Shown here: piece by piece, positions 32,984-44,141 of the stretch
Numbering within the stretch: the stretch's first letter is position 1
Layout of the letters: the number at the start of each line of letters is the position of its first letter
Assembly (NCBI GenBank): GCA_945910005.1
Contig: OX246747.1
Coordinates: forward strand, 10,432,525-10,496,524
Length of the DNA: 64,000 nucleotides
From: Isoperla grammatica
Taxonomy: Eukaryota; Arthropoda; Insecta; Plecoptera; Perlodidae
Direction of reading: 5' to 3'
Notes under the pieces: generated by a model
The model's input: the letters and a program-made list of their open reading frames with translations, nothing else
Told to the model about the DNA's origin: nothing
Database searches by the model: none
Translations under genes and position numbers: made by a program

Positions 32984-33195
32984 GATAATGAAGATGAAAA
33001 AGATGATGATGAAGAATAAAGCCACATCCGAATCAGATCCATTGTACGTCGTGTAGGTCGTCATACAGGAGTCCAGCAAGGGAGGGCAGGGCCAAGTGGG
33101 AGGAGTAATATTCAGTGGAACAGTGGGGGGAAAGGGACAGGGTCTCCTTTTGTCACCTCTTACGAGTAGGAGTCACTCTGGCCCTAATCTTGTAC
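32984..33195 (-). mobile_element. SINE copy, body II with 5' module b, tail missing
   Basis: Starts at body II (GAAAAAGATGATGATGAAGA) directly at the end of the previous copy and ends within 5' module b. Its 3' tail is absent, so the pair looks like a head-to-tail fusion or template switch. Confidence 0.7.
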
Positions 33196-33212
33196 TTTCG
33201 GAGTTCATTGGT

Positions 33213-33540
33213 TTGATTGATTGATGATTGATTGAAATTTGGGCTTAACGTATTATATTTTTGCAACTTGGCTAATCAAGACGATGAGTTGGTGATAATG
33301 AAGATGAAATTGGGGGCACTTTGGAGGAAAGGGGCAAATAGGAGGGCGCGTTAGGAAAGGGGAAAGGGGAAAGGGGAGGAAAGGGGATTGGGGTGTGGAC
33401 TGCACTTCGTCTGACTTCTCCTCGACCAGTCCGGCTAGGGTGGCCCTACCAGAAGCATACGCTTCCGCCGGCATAGCTCTCGGGATCCACAAAGTACGCA
33501 AACCTGCCCACCACGATAAGGTAGCAGTCCCTGGGCAGGA
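33213..33540 (-). mobile_element. SINE copy, body I, 5' module a
   Basis: Full copy ending CCTGCCC at 33540, with an extended internal AAAGGGGAAAGGGG run and a (GATT)n tail. Confidence 0.85.
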
Positions 33541-33771
33541 AAGTGTATGTTAAGTTGACAGATTATGCCAATCGGCTAAAATAACAGAATGCAGGAATAG
33601 GAAAAAGTTATTTTGTACAGAATGTACTGCTTATAAATATGAAAAAGCTGGATGAACATCCTTATAACCCTAAGCAAATAAAGTTTGCATCGACGTAGGC
33701 CCAGGCTATTCTATTCAACTGGGTAAAATCCCAGTGACAGGACTGAAATTTCATTCCATTTTTTTTTGCAG

Positions 33772-34650
33772 GGACACCAGAGTTGATAAACGAAATGCTG
33801 ACCCTGCGGACACAATTTGCTGGGCTTTTCACTGGCAAACGGGGGTGTTCGCAAAAAGGGTGGGCGAAGGTGGCCAAGCAAGTAGGCCATAAGACGGAAT
33901 GGAAAACCGTACAAAAAAAATGGTTCAAGATGACAATAAAATATAAGGCACTGAAAACCCCACGTTCTGGGTTCGGTCCAGAAGATGGTGATATAGGGCT
34001 AACCTCGAGGCCCTTTGTCGACGTATGGATGCCATCCTTGGTGACCGCCACATTATGAACCCACCGACCATGATTGATTCATCCATTACTTTTACAAATA
34101 TGCCCAGTGTCTCCCCTACACAATCTACTAGCTCCAGCATCTCAGCCGCATCATCACGCCCCCCATCCCGTGACTAAATATCACTGGATTGCGCCAAATT
34201 TATTTTTTTGGCTCATCTACCTCCACTTCTTCTGCTCGACGATTCTCTCTTTCCAAATCAACTTACGTACCCTTCACATTACCCACTCTACTTCATATAA
34301 CAACACAAAACAGCAATAGTACTCAAAAGAGGGGCAACAGTTGCAAACACGAAAATGATTCGCAAAAAAAAGAGACCACTGAAGACCCATTCCTTGTCTT
34401 ATTAGAAGAGCGACGTCTAGCTTTTATAGAGAGGGAAGAGAAGTCAAGGTTGGTGCTGGAACTGGCAGCTCGAGAGAAAGAAAGGGAGTCGAAGGAAGCC
34501 TTCCAAAAGGCAATGTTGGACATGACGTCTAACTTTTTTAAGAATAAATTTCCCATAGCATATTTTTTTTTAATTATTTATGCCAATATTACAGTAGAAA
34601 TTATAGTGGGTTTACAGTTACAGGATCAGTTACGATTGACGGCAACTTAG
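33772..34650 (+). pseudogene. Myb/SANT Harbinger-partner-like protein, frame-broken
   Basis: After a strong acceptor (TTTTTTTTGCAG) the exon encodes TPELINEMLTLRTQFAGLFT, GWAKVAKQVGHKTEWKTVQ and KKWFKMTIKYKALK, a Myb/SANT-like domain with Trp/Trp/Trp spacing. Then come FVDVWMPSL, a Ser/Pro-rich linker in other frames, and a charged helix LEERRLAFIEREEKSRLVLE, EKERESKEAFQKAML, the usual C-terminal coiled coil of these proteins. At least two frameshifts interrupt the linker (near 34020 and 34190). It is not next to its transposase. Confidence 0.55.
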
Positions 34651-34785
34651 ACTGAACGTCAACGTGAACTGAACGCAAAAAGTTTAATCATAGCAAACAA
34701 ACACATGTTAGCATTTATGATTGACGGGATGTGAATGAAAACGGTAAACGAAACCGTCAAAGGAATTTCGAACTAGAACTTGCTG

Positions 34786-35130
34786 TTTGAAAACTTGCTG
34801 CTGGCTTAGGCCTACGGTAAGCTGTTCATTAGGGACCTAGAAATACTTCGAAAACTTGCTGCTGGCTTAGGCCTACAGTAAGCTGTTCATTAGGGACCAA
34901 GAAATACTTCGAAAACTTGCTGCTGGCTTAGGCCTACGGTAAGCTGTTCATTAGGGACCTAGAAATACTTCGAAAACTTGCTGCTGGCTTAGGCCTACGG
35001 TAAGCTGTTCATTAGGGACCTAGAAATACTTCGAAAACTTGCTGCTGGCTTAGGCCTACGGTAAGCTGTTCATTAGGGACCTAGAAATACTTCGAAAACT
35101 TGCTGCTGGCGTAAGCCTACGGTAAGCCTT
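34786..35130. repeat. 61-bp tandem repeat, about 5.6 units
   Basis: Unit contains GAAAACTTGCTGCTGGCTTA, GGCCTACGGTAAGCTGTTCA and ATTAGGGACCTAGAAATACT. Copies are nearly identical, and TAGGCCTA sits in every unit. Confidence 0.95.
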
Positions 35131-35439
35131 GACTGTTCTATCAGATGTCTAGGTTAAGCCTAGACTGTTCCATCAGATGTATAGGCCTAAGCTAGGCCTA
35201 CTGTAGATCCTTGTCTCAGGTTTAGTTCCTTTAGTTCCTCTGATTTATTAAATTAAGCAATGCATTGTGTTATTATTGACGGCCTAGAGAGCCCAGGTCT
35301 ATCGGCTAGGACCAGGGGCTACTTACTTTTATTGGTCTCATAATATGGAAGATTTAGTACTGAATTTTAGTCTACGTACACATAAATGTGCTTGTATGGT
35401 TTGCATAGGGTCCCTACTAAAATTTTGTTGCCAATTATT
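35131..35439. other. non-coding
   Basis: Contains a second small duplication (GACTGTTC.ATCAGATGT at 35131 and 35164) and TAGGCCTA words; no gene seen. Confidence 0.5.
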
Positions 35440-35441
35440 GA

Positions 35442-35748
35442 TAGATAGATATTAAGGCTTAACGTCTCATATTTTTGCAACGAGGCTAGTCGAGACAATG
35501 AGTGGGTGATATATGAAGATGAACTAGGGGGTGTTTGGAGGAAAGGGTCAAGTAGGAGGGCGGGGAAGAAAAGGGAAGGGGAGGAAACGGGAGTGGGGAG
35601 GATGTGGACTGCATTTCGTCTGACTTCTCCTCGACCAGTCCGGCAAGGGTGGCCCTACCAGAAGCATACGCTTCCGCCGGCATAGCTCTCGGGATCAACA
35701 AAGCACGCAAACCTGCCCACCACGATAAGGTGGCAGTCCCTGGGCAGG
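35442..35748 (-). mobile_element. SINE copy, body I, 5' module a
   Basis: Full-length from CCTGCCC (35748) to a GATAGATAGATAT tail, a variant of the usual GATT repeat. Confidence 0.85.
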
Positions 35749-35910
35749 TATCGACGACTTGTTCGCCATTGTTTCAGAAAGTGAAAAACACCATCAGGCC
35801 ATCACCAAGAAAAAGTACGTAACTTATAAATTGCGCTCGGAATTTATGCAGGCCAACTGTTGTTGTTAAACAGCAGTTGACCCGAATAAATTGTACAAGA
35901 TTATTGTACG

Positions 35911-36243
35911 TTGTGTACTCTGTGCACGGCGCCAGGGAGCGGTCTCTGCAGCAGTTGTGCGGGGGGATACGTAGATCGCGTGAGTCTCTCTACAGTCAAA
36001 GATCTGACAGAGAGCTCCGTAGAGAACCTTGCTCCTGGAACGACCATCACTGTGGCTCTAGAGCTCATACTAGAGAAATTCAATATCGCCACAGCCAACA
36101 TGGCCGATGTTGTCTCCAGTCTGGTATGGGTAGGCAAAGATCTGGCTGCAACATCAGCTGGGCTGGAAGCTACTCGTTTGGCAGCAGACAGTGACATGCG
36201 CCAAGCTAATAGCAAAGAGGACAACTCTCACAGGAGATTTGAA
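35911..36243 (+). CDS. hypothetical ORF, possible exon
   Basis: A 111-codon frame starts MCTLCTAPGSGLCSSC (four cysteines in a CxxC...CxxC layout) and continues into a Ala/Val/Leu-rich helical part (ITVALELILEKF, ADVVSSLVWVGKDLAATSAG). A second short frame downstream (SGASSSHHPGPSTSGFSWLK near 36345-36415) could be its last exon. Not recognised. Confidence 0.3.
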
Positions 36244-36419
36244 TAAGGCGAAAGCCAAATCAGAATACACATTCGGCACTTGGTAACAGGGGATAACTAG
36301 TCCTCAAGTTGAGAGTAGTTTCGGGTATGCTGCTCGATCAGAGTCCGGTGCCAGTTCATCCCATCATCCAGGACCAAGCACCAGTGGTTTCTCTTGGTTA
36401 AAACAAATGACAGCTGACT

Positions 36420-37089
36420 GACATCAAACTAACTAAGTAAAAAGTAAGTAAGAAAAAGATTTTATATGTGTGACACGGCAGTCGTTAAAATACGAACTGT
36501 TTAGAAGTGATGTTGAGAATCACTATTCGTTAGTTAAAACTAGTACAGAGTACATAACACCTCAAGGGATTTCAGCGTCCACTGACTATGAGATTCTATT
36601 TGATGACTCAGTCTTAAGCGGTTGTAAGAAACATCTCTATTGGGCCTACATTACAAAAGCCCCCTAATCTACAGCTAGTGGAAACTGATAGTTTTACACA
36701 TTTGTAATTTGTAATTAAATTTGGCAGCGGGAGGAAGATACCAACTTACGAACATCACAATTCAGCTGGCGGCAAAATCATTTGAACATTTTTTAAACCA
36801 TGTTAAATTCAAGCATGCTACCAAGCAAAGTTTGCAGGGGGACATAGTTCTAAATTACGACCATTGGCAATTAAAAAATATGCAATGCATTTTGTTTCAC
36901 GAGTGCTTGTGGATGGACATTTACTTGACTTGTATATATTATACAAATCTAGAAGATGAAACTGTATCAGTGGAAGGCCTGAACTCTGAGTTAACAGTAG
37001 TATAGTTCTACATTATTAATTGGACCATACATTTTTCTAACACGGAACTAGGCCTACTTCTTTTAAACAAATCCTATAGTCTATACTGA
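36420..37089. other. short unrecognised open frames
   Basis: Frames at 36470-36664 and 36721-37002 (for example SFEHFLNHVKFKHATKQ) show no domain I know. The remainder is non-coding. Confidence 0.3.
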
Positions 37090-37760
37090 ATGCCAGAGAT
37101 AGTCGCAGGATTTCATATTCTTAATGTCAGAACTTACATTCCAAAACCTATGAGGTGCTTTTCATGTCAGCGTTTTACCACACCAAAAGCACTTGCAAAA
37201 GCAAACCAGTATGTCGTGCCTGTGGCCTCGACTTTCATGAAGACTCGGTATGCACTGCTGCAACTAAATGCATCAACTGCCAAGGTCCCCATAGTGCGTC
37301 CTCGCGAGAATGTCCGAAGTGGGTGGAAGAAAAGAAAATTCAGGAACTAATGGCTCTAGAACGCATCCCTATGACAGAAGCAAGACGTCGCTACAGAATT
37401 ATGTGCCTTACTAGTACCTTACCTTTTTCATTCGCGCAAGCTGTTACAAGTAGGCGAATAGAAACCGTTCATGGTGTTGACAATGCCAAAGAAGAAGAAA
37501 ATATTCAACTGAAGGACAAATAAAAACGCTCCTCGAAGTGCAGAAGCAACTTTAGGAACAACTTGCCGAGGAAGGTAATCAAATTAAAGAGCAGAACAAC
37601 AAAATACAAGAACTCATTTCCATTATCAGGTTTCAAGATACAGTAGATAAAACCCAGCCCCACAACAAGACAGTACAAGAAGACAAGACAAAAGAAGAAC
37701 CACAAAAGGAACACACACTGTTAAGAGTTATCGGCAGCAGCGTGGCTGCTCGACTTCATG
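37090..37760 (+). pseudogene. non-LTR retrotransposon ORF1 with zinc knuckles and coiled coil
   Basis: The segment reads NVRTYIPKPMRCFSCQRF, then after a frameshift CRACGLDFHEDSVC and CINCQGPHSASSREC, PKWVEEKKIQELMALERIPM-TEARRRY, the familiar ORF1 of R1/RTE-like LINEs. It continues past a TAA at 37521 with a Gln/Glu-rich helix (GNQIKEQNNKIQELISII). ORF2 is absent. Confidence 0.7.
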
Positions 37761-38082
37761 AGGGGGCTGAGGAAGGGACGAGGTATTAGGGGTTGGCCCA
37801 TAGAGAGAGCGAGACCGGACTACGAACGAGTAAACTGGTCAGGTAGGTTGCAAGCCCCGCCCACCCTTCCACAAGCCTGTGTGAGTAGTGAATACCGGGA
37901 AAGGTCTCGTGTCAAGTACCTAGCTGATCTGATTGTCAAACCAAATCGTAAACATGAGCGGCTGGACTGTCATTGGAATTCATTGGAATTATTGAAAGGC
38001 AATTTCAATGTGATAAGTTGATAACATCACGTTGGATGGTATATACCCAAGTAACTAGCTAACTACAGCATGTACGCCATAT

Positions 38083-38170
38083 TAGACCTTGGGCCAGCTA
38101 TAACCCCCCCTCCCCCCCCCCCCCCCCCCCCCCGGTGCGGAAGGTCCAAAAGTGGTTTTGAGTACTTTGA
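38083..38170 (+). repeat. left terminal inverted repeat
   Basis: Pairs with 40045-40146. It includes a C-run of about 30 bases, which is length-variable between the two ends. Confidence 0.8.
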
Positions 38171-40044
38171 CATATTGACTTTCGATTTTCACTTGTTAAC
38201 CAACATGGTTTTGGTGGGTGCACTCACCAGGGGTGTCCAAATGTGGTACTGTGAAAACCATAAAAATATTAATTGAGGTATGTTGCCAGTTCAAATAAGT
38301 AACTATTTATATAAAAATGTACTCTTTTATACGTAAGCTACTAAATAATACAATTTGTTGATTTTCAGGGTTACACAAACTAGTTATCTATTCATGTTTT
38401 GTTTTTATTTCGAGCAAAAAATCTATATATTTTGGCCGCTCTGTAACGCCCCACCCCTCAAATAATGGAAGGTCTAATAGTGGTTTCGATTACTTTTATA
38501 TATGTTCTTTTGATTTTCACTTGTAAGCCAGTATGGTTTTGGCGGGTGCATCTACCAGGGTTGTCTAAATGTGCCACCATACAAATCGATATTAATATTA
38601 TATGCAATTCTTGACAATAAATCAAAAAAGTTGTAAGTATATAACCTCAAGCATCTAAAATGTTTGATAACATGAATTTTTTATTTTTCAGGGGTGAGAA
38701 AAACATTTTATGTACATTTTATGTTAAATTTTTAGGTAAAATGTATCATGTTTGCCCCATCTGTAAACCCCCACCCCTCCAATATTGGAAGGTCTGAAAG
38801 TGTTTTTGTATACTTTGATACATAACCTTTTAATTTTTAAAGCAAAGATGGTTTTTGTGAGTGCACTTACCAGGGCTATCCAAAATGTCGAAATAGTGAG
38901 CAATATTAATGATAATTGTGATTTTGACAATAAAATGAACATTTTTGGAATTAAGTAACCTTTAACACATTGAAATTGTTAATTATACATTTTCCCATTT
39001 AAATGGTCGCACAACATAATATATAATACATATAATTTAATAATTTATACATTTTATGTGTTAACTTTGAGCATAACATGTATAGGGTTTACCCCATGTT
39101 CCCCATAAGCCGGAAAGTTTAGAACTGTTTTTGGATACTTTGGTACACTGTGTTTTGATTTTAGCTTGTTAGCCAACATAGTTTTGGTGGATGCACCCAC
39201 CAGGGGTATCCAAACATGGCGAAATAAGGAGCAATATTGATGTTAATTGCGATTCTGGACAATAAATTAACAATTCTGGGGGTATATTTTCTTTAACATT
39301 CAAAATACTTAATTTAATACATTTTTCCATTCAAGGGGTGCACAAAACTTTCCATATACATTTTTTGGTTTACTAAGAGTAGATAGTATATAGTTTTGCC
39401 AGTCTATGACCTCCCATATTACCCACATTGTGGAAGATGATGGAAGCGGGTTTGAGTACTTGAATACATTGTCTTCGCATTTTTACTCAATATACAACAT
39501 GGTTTTAGCGGATGCACCCACCAGGGGTGTCAAAATGTGGCATCTCAAATGTATATACATAAATATTAATTGCGTTTCTTGAGCGTTTATGTAAGTATGT
39601 TTGTTATTTTGTGACTTTTGACTGTTCCACCAACTAAGTGACATGCATTTGTATTATAAAAGCTGCACAATCCTTAAATAAACGTGGTTCTCTTTTAAAG
39701 ACGGTAATTAATGTAAAAAAAAATTAAATTAAAAATTAAACAAAAACCTAAAATGGATATTATTCTATGGAAATCACATATTACAAACAATGTTAATACA
39801 CTTACGTATATTTCAAAGCTACAAACAAAAAAAATGGAAACTTCTCACCTTTATTAGCTGATAGTGCAAAAAATAGCGATCGAAGATGGATTTTGACGTT
39901 TAAAGCGGGATTACCCCTGAAAATGTATAATTGACATGTATAATAAATTACTTATTCGTAATGTACTCATCAAGACCTTTCATTAGAGTAAAACTAACTA
40001 CTTTCGTACTACAAGACTCACAATTAATATTTGTACTGTTTAGA

Positions 40045-40146
40045 CCAAAATCTTTGGACAGGTACACAAAACCACTTTCAAACCTTCCGCACCGGGGGGG
40101 GGGGGGGGGGGGGGGGGAGGGTTTCTATTAGCTGGCCCATGGTCTA
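40045..40146 (-). repeat. right terminal inverted repeat
   Basis: Complement of the left end through the homopolymer and into AAAGTGGTTTTG. The next bases TAT repeat the left flank. Confidence 0.8.
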
Positions 40147-40372
40147 TATATGTTTATTTTGTATTCTATGAACTTGAATGCTTTTTTATAAAATATAATC
40201 GTATTATATTTTTTACGTTTTGGTAAAATTTCATCGAAAAAAGTTACCTGAAACTTGCACACAAAATTATGGCGGGAGAAGGGAGAAACAAGAAACACCA
40301 TTTTGCAGACAATATCTCTCACAACAAGGGTTTAGTATCAAATTTGTTTCTAGAAGGTGCAATTTTTACTGG

Positions 40373-40741
40373 ATTGATGGTTGATTAATGGGGCTTAACG
40401 TCTCATATTTTCGCAACTATGGCCAATCGAGACGATGAGCGGGTGATAATGAAGATGAGAAAGATGATGATTAAGAATAAAGCCACATCCGAATCAAATC
40501 CTTTGTACGTCACGTGGGTCGTCATACGACAGTCCAGCAAGGGAGGGGCTGGGTTATGTGGGAGGAGAAATCTTCAGTGGGGCAGTGGGAGGGGAGGGCC
40601 AGGGTCTCCTTTTGTCGCCTCTTACGACTAGCAGAGTCACTCGATGGGCCTATTCTACCTCGGGCCGAGACGGGTCTCCTTTTGTCGCCTCTTACGACTA
40701 GCAGAGTCACTCTGGGCCTATCCTTCCCCGGGCCCAGACGG
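40373..40741 (-). mobile_element. SINE with 14-bp TSD and duplicated 5' module b
   Basis: GCAATTTTTACTGG occurs at 40359-40372 and 40742-40755. Module b (CCTTTTGTCGCCTCTTACGA, CTAGCAGAGTCACTC) is present twice in tandem inside one TSD-bounded element. Confidence 0.93.
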
Positions 40742-40975
40742 GCAATTTTTACTGGTAATCACAACGATAATTCAACAAAAAACTACTTCAAAATTTCAAT
40801 TTAAGCATCAACACGCGGCCGCATCACAATATCAACAAATTATAGGAGGTATGCATTACGTCACAACATAAGAAATATACCGCACAAAAATAATCGTTTT
40901 ACCGTCTGCAAAAAAAAAAACAACAACAACAACAAAGAAGACGGACTAAATCAGTGTATGTGTGACATATTTCAG

Positions 40976-41300
40976 ATCTAGTTATTTGAGTATCGTGGAG
41001 CGTTGTAATGGATTATTAAAGAGTCGCTGGAGATGCCTTCTCAGGCATAGGGTATTGCATTACCATCTTGAGAAGGCATCTCAAATAATTATGGCTGCCG
41101 CGGTACTCCACAATATGTGTGTGGAGTACGGCGTTCCTCCACAAGCTGCGCAAGACCATGACGCTGAAGGGGAACTAGACTTCGGAATGGGAATTGGTGG
41201 AGAGCAAGCTGAAGCTGAAGTCATCAGAAATGTAAACCCAATCCTGGCAAATGCACGCAGGTTGCAACAGCGCCTGATTCACGTTGAACTTACACGCTAG
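40976..41300 (+). CDS. HARBI1-like transposase C-terminal exon
   Basis: After an acceptor (ATATTTCAG) the frame reads SYLSIVERCNGLLKSRWRCL, LRHRVLHYHLEKASQIIMAA and AVLHNMCVEYGVPPQ, then an acidic tail to TAG at 41298-41300. The VERCNGLLKSR block holds the third catalytic Glu of PIF/Harbinger transposases. The exon is intact, but its upstream exons were not found, and it differs from the 24697 gene. Confidence 0.7.
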
Positions 41301-41521
41301 GCAATTCGGTAGGGCAATTCTTCTTTCACTGGTACGGACATATTACTTTCTTGTGCAGTCTTCTCATATCTGCTTCTTAAAACAAACAAACAGTTTGCTG
41401 TAGAGTCTAAAATAATGTGATAAGTGTAAACATGAAGCAGTCACTTTCCAATGCCCTATAATATATGATCAACAAAATCTAACGAGGGAAGTCTGTTTGC
41501 TAAAGAACAAAATACAGAAGA
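41301..41521. other. non-coding
   Basis: Nothing recognised. Confidence 0.4.
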
Positions 41522-41770
41522 ATTTAAATTTCCAAGAGCATGCAGAGCAGCCTTCTCAACAGTTGCAAGCAGTTCAACTGCCTCAAACACTTCCAATGCA
41601 CAATGTAGAAGACATGGACACTGCTCTGGCTAACAAAGACACGTATGCAAAATTAGTAAGTTGCTAGAATTACTAAGCTTGTATCCTACATGAAACTAAA
41701 AATTATTTATCCATAGGTCTACCCAAGATAACAACATTTGCTTGTTCAATGTGCGAGAGCTTAAATCATG
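41522..41770 (+). repeat. DUF4806-type gene segment, copy A (truncated)
   Basis: About 230 bp is nearly identical to 44530-44775. It encodes EHAEQPSQQLQAVQLPQTLP and ALANKDTYAKL, then a GTAAGT donor. Relative to the second copy it lacks a 9-base piece (GAGGCCGTA). Homology ends in the middle of the next exon, so it is a duplicated fragment. Confidence 0.75.
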
Positions 41771-42089
41771 TTTGCTACACTGCTCATTAGGCACCCAAAA
41801 ATTAAATTGAGCCAACGCTTCAATGAAAACCGACTTTCCTTACCAGTACAATACAATTATAATTACTGATTGGATTTATTTTTAAGACAAATATACCAAC
41901 AGATAACACAACTTTTATAATGTGTGCTCTCTAAAAAATGCTTATAAGCCTACTGTAGTTGTTATTTATGGCAAAATCTTTGGTTTTGCTATTCGATCAA
42001 TGCAGTTCCTATTTGGTGTTTTCCTAGTATGCCTACTTGCATCACATTTTGTAGTATAAATAGGTAATAAATTGTTGGCCATAACACAT
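41771..42089. other. AT-rich non-coding
   Basis: No coding or repeat signal recognised. Confidence 0.4.
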
Positions 42090-42101
42090 TTCTCTTCATG
42101 C

Positions 42102-42411
42102 TTTAATTGATTATTTAGGCTTAACGTCTCATATTTTTGCAACGAGGCTAATCGAGACGATGAGTGGGTGATATATGAAGATGAAATAGGGGGCTGTTTG
42201 GAGGAAAGGGGCCAATAGGAGGGCGGGGTGGAAAGGGGAAGGTGGAGGAAAGGGGCTTGGGGTGTGGACTGCACTTCGTCTGACTTCTCCTCCTCGACCA
42301 GTCCGGCTAGGGTGGCCCTACCAGAAGCATACGCTTCCGCCGGCATAGCTCTAGGAATCATTAAAGCACGCAAACCTGCCCACCGCGATAAGGTAGCAGT
42401 CCATGGGCAGG
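42102..42411 (-). mobile_element. full SINE with 12-bp TSD, body I, 5' module a
   Basis: TTCTCTTCATGC is duplicated at 42090-42101 and 42412-42423. The start is CCTGCCCATGGACTGC. Confidence 0.92.
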
Positions 42412-42465
42412 TTCTCTTCATGCAATAAAAATGTTATTTAGGTGCACTTTTGATGATTGCACAAG

Positions 42466-42695
42466 ACATGATCGGGTGGTAATGAAGATGATGACGAAGA
42501 ATAAAGCCAGTTCCGAATCAGATCAATTGCAGGTCGCGTGGGTCGTCAAACGGGAGTCCAAAAAGGGAGGGCAGGTCCATGTGGGAGGAGAATTATTCAG
42601 TGGGACAGTGGGGTGGGGGGAAGACAGGGTGTCCTTTCGTCGCCTCTTACGACTAACAGAGTCACTCTGGGTATATTCTTCCCCCTCAGACGAGC
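42466..42695 (-). mobile_element. SINE fragment, body II with 5' module b
   Basis: Body II and module b without the 3' tail, about 50 bp after the previous copy; this parallels the pair at 32681-33195. Confidence 0.7.
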
Positions 42696-42901
42696 TGTAG
42701 CCTATTGTTACTATGGCCGTTTTCAGTTTAATTTAAACTTATGCTTGTAACTCTAGTTCCACTGTGGTTGCTAGAGTTACGTATTTAAACTAGTTCTTAG
42801 GCCTAAGTCTAAATGCACTTATCTATACAATTTGTTAGTACATAGGGCCTACTACCAAACAAAGCTACAATTACATTATTGGGTGGAACGGAGAACATAC
42901 A

Positions 42902-43144
42902 GTGAAAAACGCAAAAAGAGTTGGCGAGGGTGCCCCAGAGGCCACAACGGCAGCGAAATGGTCAAAACGAGTCGACCACTGTGAAAAACTGATAAGGGAG
43001 ACTAGGGCCACAGAAGTGGGCATGGATACCCGGGGAGTTGGGCCAATAATCATAAACCTTCATGCAAGCGATGACACCGAAAGCGACGAGACAGACGAGG
43101 ATGATGAGCTATGGCGGTTCCGCTATGAAGCTAGAACAAACTGA
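42902..43144 (+). CDS. hypothetical ORF with acidic tail
   Basis: An 80-codon frame (KNAKRVGEGAPEATTAAKWS, RVDHCEKLIRETRATEVGMD) ends in an acid-rich segment (DDTESDETDEDDELW). No domain recognised. It may be a terminal exon of a TE or host gene. Confidence 0.3.
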   Translation: MKNAKRVGEGAPEATTAAKWSKRVDHCEKLIRETRATEVGMDTRGVGPIIINLHASDDTESDETDEDDELWRFRYEARTN

Positions 43145-43319
43145 CATTTTTGAATAGAATAGTCTGCAAATGCTGCCATGGATAATTTATTTACACTTTG
43201 CCACTCTCTAGATAGTCTAATAATTTTATTTATATATATATATATGGATTTGTTGTCTACCGGGATATTCCGCCGCTTGTGTGAGTATATTGGTGCGGTC
43301 CGAAGTCTGTCACCTATTG

Positions 43320-43583
43320 CTCAACATCTTGCCAGAATTGCATCTGTCATGATCACGAGTCCCAATCACGTCCTTCTCATTCAAGAGCCTAGCGTCAACT
43401 GACTTTCGACAGCCGAGACGCGCGTTGTCTGTATACCCACTGCTGTAGAAGGTGGAGGTGCGGGGCGGCGCGGTTCTATTGTTAATCTTGAAGGATACGC
43501 CATCTGGTCCGAGGAAAGCACTGATGCGGTGGCGTTCGTTTTTGCTGGTGGTGTTTGCCTTAGTTTAACATGGAATGGGGTCA
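43320..43583 (+). repeat. dispersed 250-bp repeat, copy 2 (possible LINE endonuclease piece)
   Basis: Matches 14640-14905. The upstream frame reads ARIASVMITSPNHVLLIQEP, which resembles the LxQEP start of LINE endonucleases. It ends at an (AT)n tract at 43585-43630. Confidence 0.55.
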
Positions 43584-43584
<1 letters not shown>

Positions 43585-43629
<45 letters not shown>

Positions 43630-43630
43630 C
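43585..43630. repeat. (AT)n microsatellite
   Basis: About 22 AT dinucleotides in a row. Confidence 0.98.
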
Positions 43631-43699
43631 ATATAAATAACAATGCACTGGCCAGAGGTTTTAACTTTGCGATCGCGCCCTCGCGTATACCCATCGATT

Positions 43700-44014
43700 T
43701 GATTTGATATTTGGCTTAACGTCTCATATTTTTACAACGAGGCTAATCGAGACTATGAGTGGGTGATATATGAAGTTGAAATATGGGGCTGTTTGGAGGA
43801 AAGGGGCAAGTAGGAGGGAGCGTGAGGAAAGGGGAAAGGGGAGGAAAGGGGATTAGGGTGTGGACTGCACTTCGTCTGACTTCTCCTCCTCGACCAGTCC
43901 GGCTAGAGTGGCCCTACCACTACCAGAAGCATACGCTTCCGCCGGCATAGCTCTCGGGATCTACAAAGAACGCCAACCTGTCCACCACGATAAAGTAGCA
44001 GTCCCTGGGCAGGT
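43700..44014 (-). mobile_element. SINE copy, body I, 5' module a
   Basis: Full copy ending CCTGCCC at 44014. It has a CACTAC insertion next to the module and one mismatch in the second P1 strand (GGACAGG). Confidence 0.85.
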
Positions 44015-44141
44015 GCTTGCTTACAACATGTCATTGTTTTATTTGGTTTGTCATGCTTAGGCATAGACCTAACATAGCATAGCAGATGGAAGCACAACAA
44101 CAACAATAATAGCTGCCTAGACGGAATGTTTGTTTTGATTT

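Larger units (their letters stand above)
38083..40146. mobile_element. 2064-bp TIR element with five iterated end-derived units
   Basis: The left end TAGACCTTGGGCCAGCTA and the right end (complement TAGACCATGGGCCAGCTA) are inverted. TAT flanks both (38080-38082, 40147-40149). The inverted ends extend through a long C-run (G-run on the right) and GGTGCGGAAGGT..AAAGTGGTTTTG, about 85 bp. Inside, diverged tandem units of 320-328 bp repeat this same end sequence and then a 16-bp palindrome (consensus GGTGGGTGCACCCACC) at 38213, 38541, 38866, 39186 and 39507. No protein is encoded. It behaves like a non-autonomous DNA transposon or a satellite captured between TIRs. Confidence 0.82.

Noticed and set aside
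13253..33042. Recurring peptides such as LLIPRAMPAEAYASGRATLAG or TSSDFSSSTSPARVALPEAY as a gene family
   Set aside because: They are both strands of SINE 5' module a, present wherever the SINE is, with no conserved start or extension.
43552..43632. Hydrophobic (Tyr-Ile)n peptide as membrane segment
   Set aside because: Translation of an (AT)n microsatellite.
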